Of a stretch of DNA of 55,625 nt, positions 35,419 through 43,612 are shown one piece after another. A model generated the notes under the pieces. The model was not told the origin of the DNA. It was given only the letters and a program-made list of their open reading frames with translations, and searched no databases. Source of the stretch: Nitrospirales bacterium (GTDB lineage: Bacteria > Nitrospirota > Nitrospiria > Nitrospirales > UBA8639); the NCBI GenBank assembly GCA_021603905.1, contig BQIU01000016.1, positions 1 through 55,625 on the forward strand. The letters are read 5' to 3'. A program made the translations under genes and the position numbers. How positions within the stretch are numbered: position 1 is the first letter of the stretch; the number at the start of each line of letters is the position of its first letter.

Positions 35419-35901
35419 TTGTCAATTTCAACAGTGCTCTCAAAAAACATTGGTCCTATTGCTTTGGCAATCTGGTTGATCAGCGCCGGTGTGCTGGGCT
35501 GGCTTTTTGTCAATGGGACAACGACCCCTTCTGCCGATAGTCGAACAATCGTGCACCTTGCTCCAGCCGAACGAAACTTTATTCTGGCGGAAATGCGGCA
35601 ACTGTTACAGGCCGTTCATGGAGTCGTGACAGGCATGAGTGAGACTGACCAGCCTCGAGGACATGCTCTGGCCGCGTCAGCTGCCCGATCGGCAGGGATG
35701 AAAATGGCGGTTGATGACAATCCAGGACTTATACTCAAACTTCCTCTTCCCATGAAGCAGCTCGGCATGTCGGTACATCGTGACTTTGATGAACTGGCAG
35801 ATACCATACTTGCCGGGACAACATCGCAGGATGTCCTTCAACGCTTATCGGCTATCACCACGAAATGCGTCACTTGCCACGAGATGTATCAACTCGAATA
35901 A
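35419..35901 (+). CDS. Small membrane-anchored cytochrome c
   Basis: 160 residues from a TTG start with AAGGA 8 bases upstream. The N-terminus has one membrane anchor or uncleaved signal (IGPIALAIWLISAGVLGWLFV), and the C-terminal helix bundle ends in a single haem c-binding motif, CVTCH (in ITTKCVTCHEMYQLE), the position typical of cytochrome c' and related four-helix class II cytochromes. It may shuttle electrons in the periplasm or bind gases. It is monocistronic, with no oxidoreductase partner nearby. Confidence 0.82.
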   Translation: MSISTVLSKNIGPIALAIWLISAGVLGWLFVNGTTTPSADSRTIVHLAPAERNFILAEMRQLLQAVHGVVTGMSETDQPRGHALAASAARSAGMKMAVDDNPGLILKLPLPMKQLGMSVHRDFDELADTILAGTTSQDVLQRLSAITTKCVTCHEMYQLE

Positions 35902-36104
35902 CGAATTGCAGCAGATAAATAGATACCGCCTGCCCTGACAAAGTCGAAACGGTATAATCCGTACCAACATAGAATTCAATTGGTGGGCATCAAAAGAGCT
36001 CAGTCAACGACTTATCACGAAATTAGCAACCTATATCCTGATTGTATTCCAAGCCGTTTTTTGTCGATAGAAATTCGCGTCTGACCCCTAATAATATCAT
36101 GAGT

Positions 36105-36569
36105 TTATTCACTATCCAGCAGGATCCCCTTGTTTTCAAATGGTAAGCGTGCCCCTTGAACATACAGCACTCCGTCGACCTGATAATCGACATCCTGACG
36201 TTCACGAAGAGTGAGGAATTGTCGCAAGATATCGAATGTGGAGGTGGTGGTCTCGACCGAAATGACCGCATCTCCCAGTCGTGGAATCGTCGACGCCTGA
36301 CTCGACAGTCCTCGGGCGAGACGTTGATCATTGAGGTGTAGGGTAAAATCAATACCGGTCACTTCGAGATCGAAATCATTGGGATTGCGAACACGCAAGT
36401 CGACTTGCAAGCGTTGTTCAAACATCGTGGTGTCTAGCGGGGTGATATCGACCAGCAGCACTTCCGGCGACTCAGGCTGAACCGTTAATTCAGTAACCGT
36501 CGTGCAGCTCGCAAGCCAAAGAATTCCGCACATACAAGCAAAAAGATAGGAAATATCTTTCTTCATCAT
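36105..36569 (-). CDS. LEA type 2 family lipoprotein
   Basis: 154 residues with a lipoprotein signal (YLFACMCGILWLASC). The mature domain has the water-stress/hypersensitive-response fold pattern of LEA type 2 proteins: LVDITPLDTTMFEQRLQVDLRVRNPNDFDLEVTGIDFTLHLNDQRLARG, strands that form a single beta sandwich. Related bacterial lipoproteins sit in the outer or inner membrane of proteobacteria and are induced under stress, but no enzyme activity is known. It stands alone, facing leftward. Confidence 0.85.
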   Translation of the reverse strand: MMKKDISYLFACMCGILWLASCTTVTELTVQPESPEVLLVDITPLDTTMFEQRLQVDLRVRNPNDFDLEVTGIDFTLHLNDQRLARGLSSQASTIPRLGDAVISVETTTSTFDILRQFLTLRERQDVDYQVDGVLYVQGARLPFENKGILLDSE

Positions 36570-36867
36570 ACAGAATCATACCTCAATCCAGAGATCAAAG
36601 CGATAACGAGTGAATTATTCAGCGTACTATACTTTTGACAAAAATGAATTTTCTTTCAAGAGTTTTCATAAAGCTAGAGAATCTCGAATGTCTTGAGCGT
36701 TATCGGCATACCTCATTTCTGCCCCAATGACTCTTCCCCACCCTTCTTTTGATAGAGAAGGTGGAAACGGCCTCAGAATCCGTATTGACAGGAGCCGAGA
36801 GCAAAGAGCACGACATCACCCTTTTATCATCAAATACGTTTGACGTCCCTTCCTTCATCCGCAGCAA

Positions 36868-37602
36868 CTACGTGCGTCCGATCTGCCCTCGAACCCATTC
36901 GTGGACAACTTTGACCATCTTCGGTGTGTGCGTGGAAAATACGTGGTCGGCACCTTCAATCTGGACAAGCTGCTTGGGGTCATTGGCCCGCTCGAAGATG
37001 TCGAGCGAGTCCTGGAGTGGAACGACGTCATCCGCAGTTCCATGGACGAGCAGCCAGGGAACCTTAATCGACGGAGCACGGGTAACGACGGTTCCGATAG
37101 CAGAGGTGTCATCGATAAAAACTTGCGACAGCGGGCACGCCGGCTCGTCCCACATGAAGCCCTTATCCGGTGTCACGTCGCTGAACTCGCGCTGCGAGAA
37201 CGCGTCCGTATGAACCATGCCGGCGAGTGAAACGAGTCCGACAATGCGATTGTCCTGGCTGGTCCGAAGCACTCCGACGGCTCCGCCCATGCTATGACCG
37301 ACATACAGAATATTCCATCCGTCAAGTGCATCGAACACGGAGCCCAGGTCTTTCACTTCTTTGGATATCGTGGAGTCTTCGAAACGTCCTTCCGAATCGC
37401 CGTTGCCGGAAAACGACACCCTGAGTGTCGGAATCCCGTCGTGTGACAGGGCTTCGGCCAGCGCCACGACGAACGGACGATCTTTATTGCCCGTGACCCC
37501 GTGCCCGAGAACAACCATGACCTTCGCACCTTTCTCGCCCGCGTGGAAGGTGTAGTCGATCTTTTCGCCTTCGCTGTTGCGAATGGTTTCAAACATGATC
37601 AC
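36868..37602 (-). CDS. Alpha/beta hydrolase
   Basis: About 244 residues with the canonical fold: oxyanion region VLGHGVTGNKDRP, nucleophile elbow LYVGHSMGGAVGV, acid residue in LLVHGTADDVVP, and catalytic His in GADHVFSTHTP. Start ATG at 37602 or 37596 (MFETIRNSEGEK), with GGGGTGA upstream. It belongs to the broad dienelactone-hydrolase/serine-aminopeptidase-like esterase group; the substrate is unknown. Its base composition is somewhat richer in G+C than its flanks, which may indicate separate origin. It lies at the left edge of the repeat-rich region. Confidence 0.9.
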   Translation of the reverse strand: MIMFETIRNSEGEKIDYTFHAGEKGAKVMVVLGHGVTGNKDRPFVVALAEALSHDGIPTLRVSFSGNGDSEGRFEDSTISKEVKDLGSVFDALDGWNILYVGHSMGGAVGVLRTSQDNRIVGLVSLAGMVHTDAFSQREFSDVTPDKGFMWDEPACPLSQVFIDDTSAIGTVVTRAPSIKVPWLLVHGTADDVVPLQDSLDIFERANDPKQLVQIEGADHVFSTHTPKMVKVVHEWVRGQIGRT

Positions 37603-37999
37603 CCCTATAAGCCGTTAAGATTCTAATTATCATCGTGACCGGCGTCAGTTCGAGTGACGCCGAGAGGTCGAGGGAAAGAACTGCTTGATCTTGTCGCCGA
37701 TAAAATAGGAGTCTCAGTCAACCTATTTATTCCCTGAAATTGTCAGGCCTCAGTCTAGCTGGCCCCTACCCCGCTGAACAATGGCCTAGGTATCAGAGTT
37801 GCGCATGTTTTGAATATCGCAGGTATAGAGAGTTGATGAAAGGGGGTAATCTATTAAGTGGGTTGAACCGGGCATGTTGTGTTTAGAGCATTAGCCAATT
37901 GGGAAGCGCAACTGTTTATTATGAAACAGACACCTTGCCCCTTCTTCTAGAATTGTCCAGCACAAACAACATCAGTAACGATGCCCCTGATGAGCCAGA
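37603..37999. other. Gene-free interval with decayed intergenic repeat
   Basis: About 400 bases. The part at ~37800-37950 resembles 40590-40770: both run ATATCRCAGG, GAGTTGATGAAGG-type sequence, GAACYGGGCATG, then TTTATTATGAA and a CACCTTGCCC-like end. A third, shorter relative is at 38375-38440. I take these as copies of one degenerate intergenic repeat. Confidence 0.5.
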
Positions 38000-38239
38000 T
38001 CACAAAGTCCTTCGTCTGTCTTGAGTAATCCTTGCAACCCCTCGTTTACGCAAGGTCTCACGAAATGATCGAATATTGCCGATCGTCCGACGCACGGCAT
38101 TACCATCATTCCGAGCTACGGGGATAAGTTCAGCCACGGGTCTCCCATGCTTCGTCATGACGAAATGCTTCCCCTTTTGAGTATGCTCCAGTAATTGCGG
38201 CCAGTGGGTTTTTGCATCATAAGCACCAACTTCAAGCAT
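38000..38239 (-). CDS. Phd/YefM-type antitoxin, no partner toxin
   Basis: About 79 residues from the ATG at 38239, chosen for its GGGAGA ribosome site; the frame runs upstream to a TTG at 38296. It has the Phd/YefM N-terminal DNA-binding fold (VGAYDAKTHWPQLLEHTQKGKHFVMTKHGRPVAELIPV) and a short basic C-terminus in place of a typical toxin-binding tail. No toxin-like gene lies within 300 bases on either side, so it is an orphan: a remnant of a module or a stand-alone regulator. Confidence 0.8.
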   Translation of the reverse strand: MLEVGAYDAKTHWPQLLEHTQKGKHFVMTKHGRPVAELIPVARNDGNAVRRTIGNIRSFRETLRKRGVARITQDRRRTL

Positions 38240-38520
38240 AAAGCATATCTCCCTATTTAAACTAGTCTTAGACAAAATTCTATTGAACGTCAACATCGAG
38301 GCTGACAGCGGAAAGTGGCTAAAAGAGCGCGGGAGAGAGATAAAGGAAATATGGTCTTACAAATTAAAAAAGTTGAGCCGATTATTTATTATGAAGCAAG
38401 CGTCTTGACCACTTCCTCTTGTCCCCCTACAACTAATCGCTGTTTCTACTCCCCGTTCGTGGCTGTCAGGTTCCACCGCCGAGGCACGTGGAAAGTAGAG
38501 CCGGCATGTGCTTGCGAACG

Positions 38521-39122
38521 AAGGAGACGAGAAAAAGAGAAGCCAAGCGTTGGGGGCTTGACTTTTTATTGCAACCTGCAAAAATTCTGTAACTCGTTCC
38601 GTGCCCTAGGATAGAAAAGATTACGCGTACTCATATTATCCAGATCATCTCCTCGGGGAGTGTAAGTCAACAACGGAGGTACTTATGAGAATGAAGAATG
38701 TACCGAAATCATCAATGAGACTCGAAGCATCATCCGTTTATTTCGCTGCAGGTTGTTTGCTACTCATGGCGGCCAGCAGCTGCACCGGGTTGGTCGGCTA
38801 TGAGAAAATCGTCACGACCAGGGAGGCCGTACCGGGTGCGTTTACGGTGATCACCGCCACGTGTGCAGTCGACAAGAAAGTATTGGGAGGCGGCTTTCAC
38901 GGAATTGGAGATGACACCATTCGCGTGTCCCAACAATTTCCTCAAGACACGAGCGATGCGAATGGGAACCCCGTACAGGCCTGGCAAGTGGGCGTGACAA
39001 ATGGAGGGGCATCGCCACGCCAAGTGACCGCGTATGCACTATGTGCCGAATAGGGTCTGCCTGGCAAAAAGCTGGCTGGATCATCTGTCATATTGACAAG
39101 AAAAAGAGAATGTCCCCTTTTC
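38521..39122. repeat. Left copy of ~600-bp direct repeat (exported-protein unit)
   Basis: This segment, including the gene at 38685-39053 and ~160 bases upstream, is repeated in the same orientation at 39982-40586, at roughly 85-90% identity. Both copies start near GAGACGA, share the TTGACTTTTTATTGCAACCTG promoter region, and end at the identical motif GAGAATGTCCCCTTTTC. Confidence 0.88.
38685..39053 (+). CDS. Exported lipoprotein-like protein, copy 1
   Basis: 122 residues with an ATG behind GGAGG (10 bases). A signal peptide (VYFAAGCLLLMAASSC) ends in a lipobox-like ASSC. The mature protein has the two-cysteine, beta-rich pattern ITATCAVDKKVLGGGFHG ... IRVSQQFPQD ... WQVGVTNGGA ... VTAYALCAE, a domain seen in many secreted proteins of unknown function, probably disulphide-bonded. 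It is ~95% identical in its mature part to the copy at 40156-40518; both seem intact. The upstream promoter-like TTGACT at about 38560 lies in the repeated flank. Confidence 0.75.
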   Translation: MRMKNVPKSSMRLEASSVYFAAGCLLLMAASSCTGLVGYEKIVTTREAVPGAFTVITATCAVDKKVLGGGFHGIGDDTIRVSQQFPQDTSDANGNPVQAWQVGVTNGGASPRQVTAYALCAE

Positions 39123-39180
39123 TAAAACATCGGATTTACAAACAAGCAATTTTATAAATAAGCAAGAGAGCGATTATATG

Positions 39181-39480
39181 TCAGCTGTACGTCTGCTCAT
39201 CACGCTTTGCGAGTTTCAGGAGCACAACCTTTTTCCGTTGGTCGTCAATATCGTATAACACGCGGTACGAACCCACCCGCAGCCTATACTGCGCAACAAA
39301 TTGTGACACAATCAGCTCGCCGGATAACTTTTTAATGCGCTTACCTTGCGGTCGTGGATGAGTACTGAGTGATCGAATGGCACCAATGATGGCTTCTTGG
39401 GAGTCGGGAGGAATCTTTGTTAAGACTTTTTGGAAGAGGCGCTCAACCCGTTCACTTGGGAAGACGATTTCGTACGCCAT
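39181..39480 (-). CDS. RelE/ParE-family toxin
   Basis: 99 residues with the RelE/ParE fold: FPSERVERLFQKVLTKIP, LSTHPRPQGKRIKKLSGELIVSQFVAQYRLRVGSYRVLYDIDDQRKKVVLLKLAKRDEQ. The YRVLYDID strand followed by the basic C-terminus is typical of RelE-type ribosome-dependent mRNA interferases. It directly follows the antitoxin gene (stop at 39481, start at 39480) on the same strand, as expected for an autoregulated module. Confidence 0.92.
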   Translation of the reverse strand: MAYEIVFPSERVERLFQKVLTKIPPDSQEAIIGAIRSLSTHPRPQGKRIKKLSGELIVSQFVAQYRLRVGSYRVLYDIDDQRKKVVLLKLAKRDEQTYS

Positions 39481-39768
39481 CTAGAAACCCATTTTCTTGA
39501 AGAGCTGCTCCGCCGGAACGGCTTTTCCCTGTAAATACTCCTTTCGCGCACGTTCGATTTCGCCGAGCATTTTCTTGTCTTTTAATTCGTCAAGGGTTTC
39601 TACTAAATCCAGCATGTCGTCATAAGGAACGAGAAATGAAACCGGCTTGCCATGGGAGAGAACCATCGAAGGAGATTTCGATTTGATCAGCTTCGAGAGC
39701 TGGGCCTGCGCTTCTCGAACATTGACGGGTTTAGCCTTACGCAATAGATTATGTGCACTCATTTCCAT
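39481..39768 (-). CDS. Phd/YefM-family antitoxin
   Basis: 95 residues. The N-terminal half is the Phd/YefM fold (VNVREAQAQLSKLIKSKSPSMVLSHGKPVSFLVPYDDM); the C-terminal half is the helical, partly disordered toxin-binding region (LDELKDKKMLGEIERARKEYLQGKAVPAEQLFKKMGF). With the RelE-type gene it forms a complete type II toxin-antitoxin operon, probably repressed by the antitoxin/toxin complex. The pair lies between the two copies of the exported-protein repeat. Confidence 0.92.
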   Translation of the reverse strand: MEMSAHNLLRKAKPVNVREAQAQLSKLIKSKSPSMVLSHGKPVSFLVPYDDMLDLVETLDELKDKKMLGEIERARKEYLQGKAVPAEQLFKKMGF

Positions 39769-39981
39769 ACCTTCTCGTGCATTTCATTTGTATATACATT
39801 ACCAGAGATCACCTTAATTGCCAAGGGCAATTAAAGCATATCACTACGTGGAATTGAAACGATTTGAGGGACAAATGTCAGGCAAAATAAGTACCTTGCC
39901 CATTTTCCTGGCGATACTTTGAAAAGATTCCCTTACAGGAATATTGCATAGAACTAGATCTGACCTCAAGACCTATTTCCC

Positions 39982-40586
39982 GAAAGAGACGAAAAAAGGA
40001 AAGCCAAGCATTTTGGGCTTGACTTTTTATTGCAACCTGCAAAAATTCTTCTGCAACAGCTTCTGAGTCCTTGGATGCAAAAGATTCCGCGTATTCATAC
40101 TTATCTGGGCCATCTCCCTCGCGGAATATAAACCAACACGGAGGTACTTCTGAAAATGAGGACTTCACACAAAACAAAAAGACGATTCAAAGCCTCCCGG
40201 ATCTATTTCGCTACAGGTTGTTTGCTACTCATGGCGGCTAGCAGCTGCACCGGGTTGGTCGGCTATGAGAAGATCGTCACGACCAGAGAGGCCGTACCGG
40301 GTGCGTTTACGGTGATCACCGCCACATGCGCAGTCGACAAGAAAGTATTGGGAGGCGGCTTTCACGGAATTGGAGATGACACCATTCGCGTGTCTCAACA
40401 ATTTCCTCAAGACACGAGCGATGCGAATGGGAACCCCGCACAAGCCTGGCAAGTGGGTGTAACAAATGGAGGAGCGTCGTCACGTCAAGTCACCGCGTAT
40501 GCACTATGTGCCGAATAGGGTCTGCCTGGCAAGACGCTAGCTGGATCATATGTCATATGGACAAGAAAAGGAGAATGTCCCCTTTT
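39982..40586. repeat. Right copy of ~600-bp direct repeat (exported-protein unit)
   Basis: The counterpart of 38521-39122, about 1.46 kb to its right. Differences are concentrated in the non-coding part and the first ~15 codons; the mature-protein codons are nearly unchanged. It ends with GAGAATGTCCCCTTTTC at 40570-40586. Confidence 0.88.
40156..40518 (+). CDS. Exported lipoprotein-like protein, copy 2
   Basis: 120 residues, the duplicate of the protein at 38685-39053. The base equivalent to copy 1's start codon is CTG here, so translation begins six bases later at the ATG at 40156, with longer spacing from the GGAGG. N-terminal residues differ (MRTSHKTKRRFKASR), but the signal-peptide core, ASSC site, both cysteines and the LGGGF and YALCAE motifs are kept; the mature parts differ by only a few residues. 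Retention of an intact frame suggests continuing selection or a recent duplication. Confidence 0.75.
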   Translation: MRTSHKTKRRFKASRIYFATGCLLLMAASSCTGLVGYEKIVTTREAVPGAFTVITATCAVDKKVLGGGFHGIGDDTIRVSQQFPQDTSDANGNPAQAWQVGVTNGGASSRQVTAYALCAE

Positions 40587-40880
40587 CCTTTAGTGTTTTT
40601 GGATATCACAGGCTTATAGATTGATGAAGGCGCACAATTCATTGTGCAAGTCGAACTGGGCATGAAGCTATCCAAAGAATTCGCCATTTGGGAAAAAGGC
40701 AACTCTAAGTCTCGACTGCGCGATTAAAAAAGAGCCGACTGTTTATTATGAAGCAAGCGCCTTGCTCATCTTTCTAGTGAGGGTTTGAATAGATACCCTT
40801 TTAAGAATATTGTATATAACTAGTCTGACCCCAAGAATTAGATTATAAATAAGCTACCTGTCCCTGCAACGAAATTATAT

Positions 40881-41283
40881 AACTAGATTTGACCCCAAGA
40901 CTGAATATAGAGAAAAACTGCCTCTTTGGGATTTCGAGTGGGTCCGGACGACTCGAGGGGTTTAATGACAAGGTGCTGGCCCTGTATGCCCATGGGCTCA
41001 CGACTCGAGAAATTCAAAGTCATCTGGAAGAGCTCTATGGGACGGAGGTGTCGCCGACGCTGCTTTCCACCATCACTGATGCGGTCTTAGACGATGTCCG
41101 ACTCTGGCAGAGTCGGCCGCTCGACGCGGTTTATCCGATTCTCTATTTCGATTGTTTGTTTGTGAAATCCCGGCACGAGGGAGCCGTGAAAAGTAAAGCC
41201 GTCTATGTGGCCTTGGGGGTGAATCTCCAGGGGGAGAAAGAATTGTTAGGTCTGTGGGTTAGATATTGGGGTCAAATCTAGTT
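40881..41283. mobile_element. Inverted-repeat-bounded element with IS256 transposase fragment
   Basis: A 403-bp segment bounded by a perfect 16-bp inverted repeat, AACTAGATTTGACCCC at 40881-40896 and its reverse complement at 41268-41283, with AT-rich TATATA flanks extending the match. Inside is an in-frame piece of an IS256-family transposase. The right-hand boundary is also the first base of the R-repeat series, so this may be a small non-autonomous element that captured a transposase piece, or a remnant trapped between two repeat copies. Confidence 0.65.
40940..41260 (+). pseudogene. IS256-family transposase, internal fragment
   Basis: About 107 codons match the central part of IS256-family transposases (about a quarter of the usual ~400 residues): LEGFNDKVLALYAHGLTTREIQSHLEELYGTEVSPTLLSTITDAVLDDV, then YPILYFDCLFVKSRHEG with the first catalytic Asp, and AVYVALGVNLQGEKELLGLWV. 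The N-terminal part, the two later catalytic residues and the C-terminus are missing, so it cannot be active. Sequence ends abruptly where the GGGGTCAAATC repeat begins. Confidence 0.88.
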
Positions 41284-41377
41284 TTATATATTTATATTTT
41301 TCAAAAATAAGGACAAGTGAATCAGTGCACATGTTTCCAAATGTCGCCCTTCATACGTTGAATTGTAGTATGTTTAT
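41268..41377. repeat. R repeat, partial copy R1
   Basis: The first 110 bases of the R repeat, starting at GGGGTCAAATCTAGTT, in direct tandem with the longer copy that begins at 41378. It matches the first ~105 bases of R2 and R3 with a few substitutions. Confidence 0.85.
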
Positions 41378-41841
41378 GGGGTCAAATCTAGTTTTATATG
41401 TTTATATCTTCTAAAAATAAGGACAAGTGAATCAGTGCGCATGTTCCCAAATGGCGCCCTTCATACGTTGAATTGTAATATGGAATTCTCTCGTTGTTTT
41501 GCTTTCCTATTTGTATCGAATAATAAGAGGTTATGTCTTATCTTGCCTGCTATCAATTCCCGCTCCTCATAAAGAATAGAATTGCTAGAGGTTCAGATTA
41601 AAATCGTTTGCAGATTATTCTGCTCGCCATCTATAGGCATTCGATTATTTTTAGTCCCTTCGATATGAAGAGTGACAAGCCGCCCAGAGCATCTACTCAG
41701 CAGGATTCCTCCCTCGTACGAGCTAACCACTTACAACTAATCCCGGTTTATAATGAGCGAGCGTTCAGTTGGAGGAATCACTTCGTCGTGCAATTTCGCT
41801 CGAACGATCAGGCGCGATTGCGCACATCCCTCCCCGCCCAT
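41378..41841. repeat. R repeat, copy R2 (~464 bp)
   Basis: A full-length copy starting GGGGTCAAATCTAGTT and ending CCCGCCCAT, about 93% identical to 43613-44077 by eye, with the central ~180 bases almost unchanged. It has no open reading frame preserved between copies, so it is either a structural repeat or an untranslated RNA. Beyond its end, weak similarity with the region after R3 continues to a truncated lipoprotein gene. Confidence 0.88.
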
Positions 41842-42309
41842 TCATGGTGCCACTCCATCAATTTCTGCATATTCGCGTTATAAACAAAACGCATTTTTCC
41901 GAAATAAATCCGGACGATTGTTCGTTACGCGAATTCACGGAACAACTCGAAATGCATATGCTTAGACTGATAACAATTTTTCTCACTATGGGATTACAGA
42001 ATGAGACATGCCATTTTTAGGCCATCTTTATAGGCAGGGTCGTTTCCTGAAATTAGTCGACAGATGCCTACAAAAGGAATAGTACATAACAACCCAAATA
42101 TGTCAACGTTCGCGAGATGCTGTTTTATTTCTTCGTATAATAATTTTTCGGATGACTGGGGTTGCGATATCAGGATGGAGTACGGCATCGTTGTATGAGA
42201 ACTTGTGAGGACAACCCCATCTCTCTCTTAGTTCGTGATTTATTTAAACCGGTTGATAAAATGACCTACATATCGCGTTCGGAAATCGGGAACCGCTCAA
42301 GATAATGAA
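41842..42309. other. Diverged spacer between R2 and truncated lipoprotein gene
   Basis: About 470 bases with only scattered similarity to the corresponding region after R3 (GACATGCCATTT, TAGGCCAT around 42004 and 44232). A leftward 64-codon and rightward 70-83-codon frames overlap each other and are not convincing genes. Confidence 0.45.
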
Positions 42310-42480
42310 ATGATTGCTCTTAGAATCCTCGCTCTCAGCGCTGTTCTGTTGCTCTCGGGGTGCGCCACGTATATCCCGAGTAACCCTGATAACATTTGCC
42401 ATATTTTCTTTGGTGAAACGGACTGGTATATAGCGGAAAAGGGGACATTTTACTTTTTCAGAGTTTTCAATTTTGAATGA
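42310..42480 (+). pseudogene. 5' fragment of lytic transglycosylase lipoprotein gene
   Basis: The first ~40 codons match the intact gene at 44574 (signal peptide LSAVLLLSGC, then ATYIPSNPDNICHIFFGETDWY). The similarity stops at 42427, where a 157-bp inverted-repeat element begins nine bases later; the frame then runs through it for 16 codons to a stop at 42480. The remaining ~160 codons, including the catalytic Glu, are absent. Confidence 0.85.
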
Positions 42481-42592
42481 TTTTTCGTAGACTTTACTCT
42501 ATTTGGTAGAAGCCAACACTTGGTATTTTTCAGTGGGGGGATACAGTGTGGCTGAAGAGAGGACGTCACGAAAAGTAGGATGTCCCCTTTTC
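42436..42592. mobile_element. MITE-like element with 13-bp perfect terminal inverted repeats
   Basis: The left end GAAAAGGGGACAT (42436-42448) is the exact reverse complement of the right end ATGTCCCCTTTTC (42580-42592), and the match extends to ~22 bases with two mismatches (TACTTTT inside). The 157-bp interior has no coding frame. It lies just beyond the break of the truncated lipoprotein gene and 14 bases before the stop of the DUF2971 gene. The same end motif closes both exported-protein repeats (39122 and 40586). Confidence 0.7.
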
Positions 42593-42605
42593 TATTACCA
42601 ACTAG

Positions 42606-43592
42606 TCACAACGAACGCGAGTAGGGAATGTGTGAAGGACGAATGTTGATGTCTAGGCCCATTTTCTTGACCATTTGTTTCAAGGACATGAAGCGCTGCT
42701 CAATTCCTGAACTAGGGCCCACAATGACCCAATCAATACAATCGATCAAAGAAAATTTGTCAGGAGTTCGCGTAAATGGAACAAGGAGTCCATTCCGGTT
42801 ATAGTATTCAACGGGCAGAACACCGGAGTTGGCTTTGGTTGTCTCTAACAAACTAAGTCGACATTCTTTCTCTTCGCGGAAATGCTCGTTCTTTGTGTTT
42901 ACCAAGTAGTCCAGGAGCGACTCTAATGGGCCGCCTGTCAGGCTTGAGGTCGGCGAATTAAGAGTAGGACGGTTCCAATTGATGTTGATCACCCCATCCA
43001 AGTGTTCCAGATAAGCATTTATGAAAGCGTCGGCATGCTTTACCACTTCGGCTTTGTACGGATTCTCCACACTATAATGAACATCTTGAATGTCGTAATT
43101 TGTCTCTTGAGACAAATTGATCAGGTCGACAGTCTTTTTCAGTTTTGAGCGACTAAATTGGATCGCATAGCCACCATCTTCGCCGTACCCCCGCCATTGA
43201 CTTAATAGACCGTGATGGAATTCTTCTTCGGTACTAGGTCGACAGAAACAAGTTATATAGATACACAAGGCATTCAGTGTATGGTTGACGATGATTTCTT
43301 CAAACCTATCAGCATGGTCTTGAATGTTGGCACCCATCCTTGATAAAAACTTTACACGTGAATCCTCTTCGTCGATCATTTTAGAGGTTTGTTTTCGGAT
43401 TATTGGTGTCAGGAATCCCCTCGCTGCACTGAGTTCCGATTCATCATTCGCGCAATAGTACGCCGTCGACCACAACTGCTTTGAGCATAGTATCCCTAGC
43501 AAGCCAGCCGCCGTTGTATAGTGGAACAACGCATCGTCCTTGACCTCTTCCGAATACTTAGGTGATGTGTGACCCAGGGAAAGCTTCTTCAT
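42606..43592 (-). CDS. DUF2971 domain protein
   Basis: 328 residues with the DUF2971 signatures: ALFHYTTAAGLLGILCSKQLWSTAYYCANDESELSAARGFL at the N-terminus, CFCRPSTEEEFHHGLLSQWRGYGEDGGYAIQFSRSKL around residues 115-155, and FREEKECRLSL near residue 245. It is cytoplasmic with no membrane segment. The family is scattered across bacteria, often in accessory regions, and has no settled function. Its start lies 20 bases from repeat R3, whose AT-rich end may supply its promoter. It sits inside a segmental duplication. Confidence 0.88.
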   Translation of the reverse strand: MKKLSLGHTSPKYSEEVKDDALFHYTTAAGLLGILCSKQLWSTAYYCANDESELSAARGFLTPIIRKQTSKMIDEEDSRVKFLSRMGANIQDHADRFEEIIVNHTLNALCIYITCFCRPSTEEEFHHGLLSQWRGYGEDGGYAIQFSRSKLKKTVDLINLSQETNYDIQDVHYSVENPYKAEVVKHADAFINAYLEHLDGVININWNRPTLNSPTSSLTGGPLESLLDYLVNTKNEHFREEKECRLSLLETTKANSGVLPVEYYNRNGLLVPFTRTPDKFSLIDCIDWVIVGPSSGIEQRFMSLKQMVKKMGLDINIRPSHIPYSRSL

Positions 43593-43612
43593 ATTTGTAT
43601 TTTCATATTTAT

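Noticed and set aside
40812..41400. Closely spaced GACCCC/GGGGTC motifs, considered as a CRISPR array
   Set aside because: Spacing is irregular, orientation changes, and no spacers of equal length or cas genes are present.
41608..42020. Three overlapping frames running from R2 into the spacer
   Set aside because: They are not preserved in R3, so the repeat is unlikely to encode a protein in any of them.
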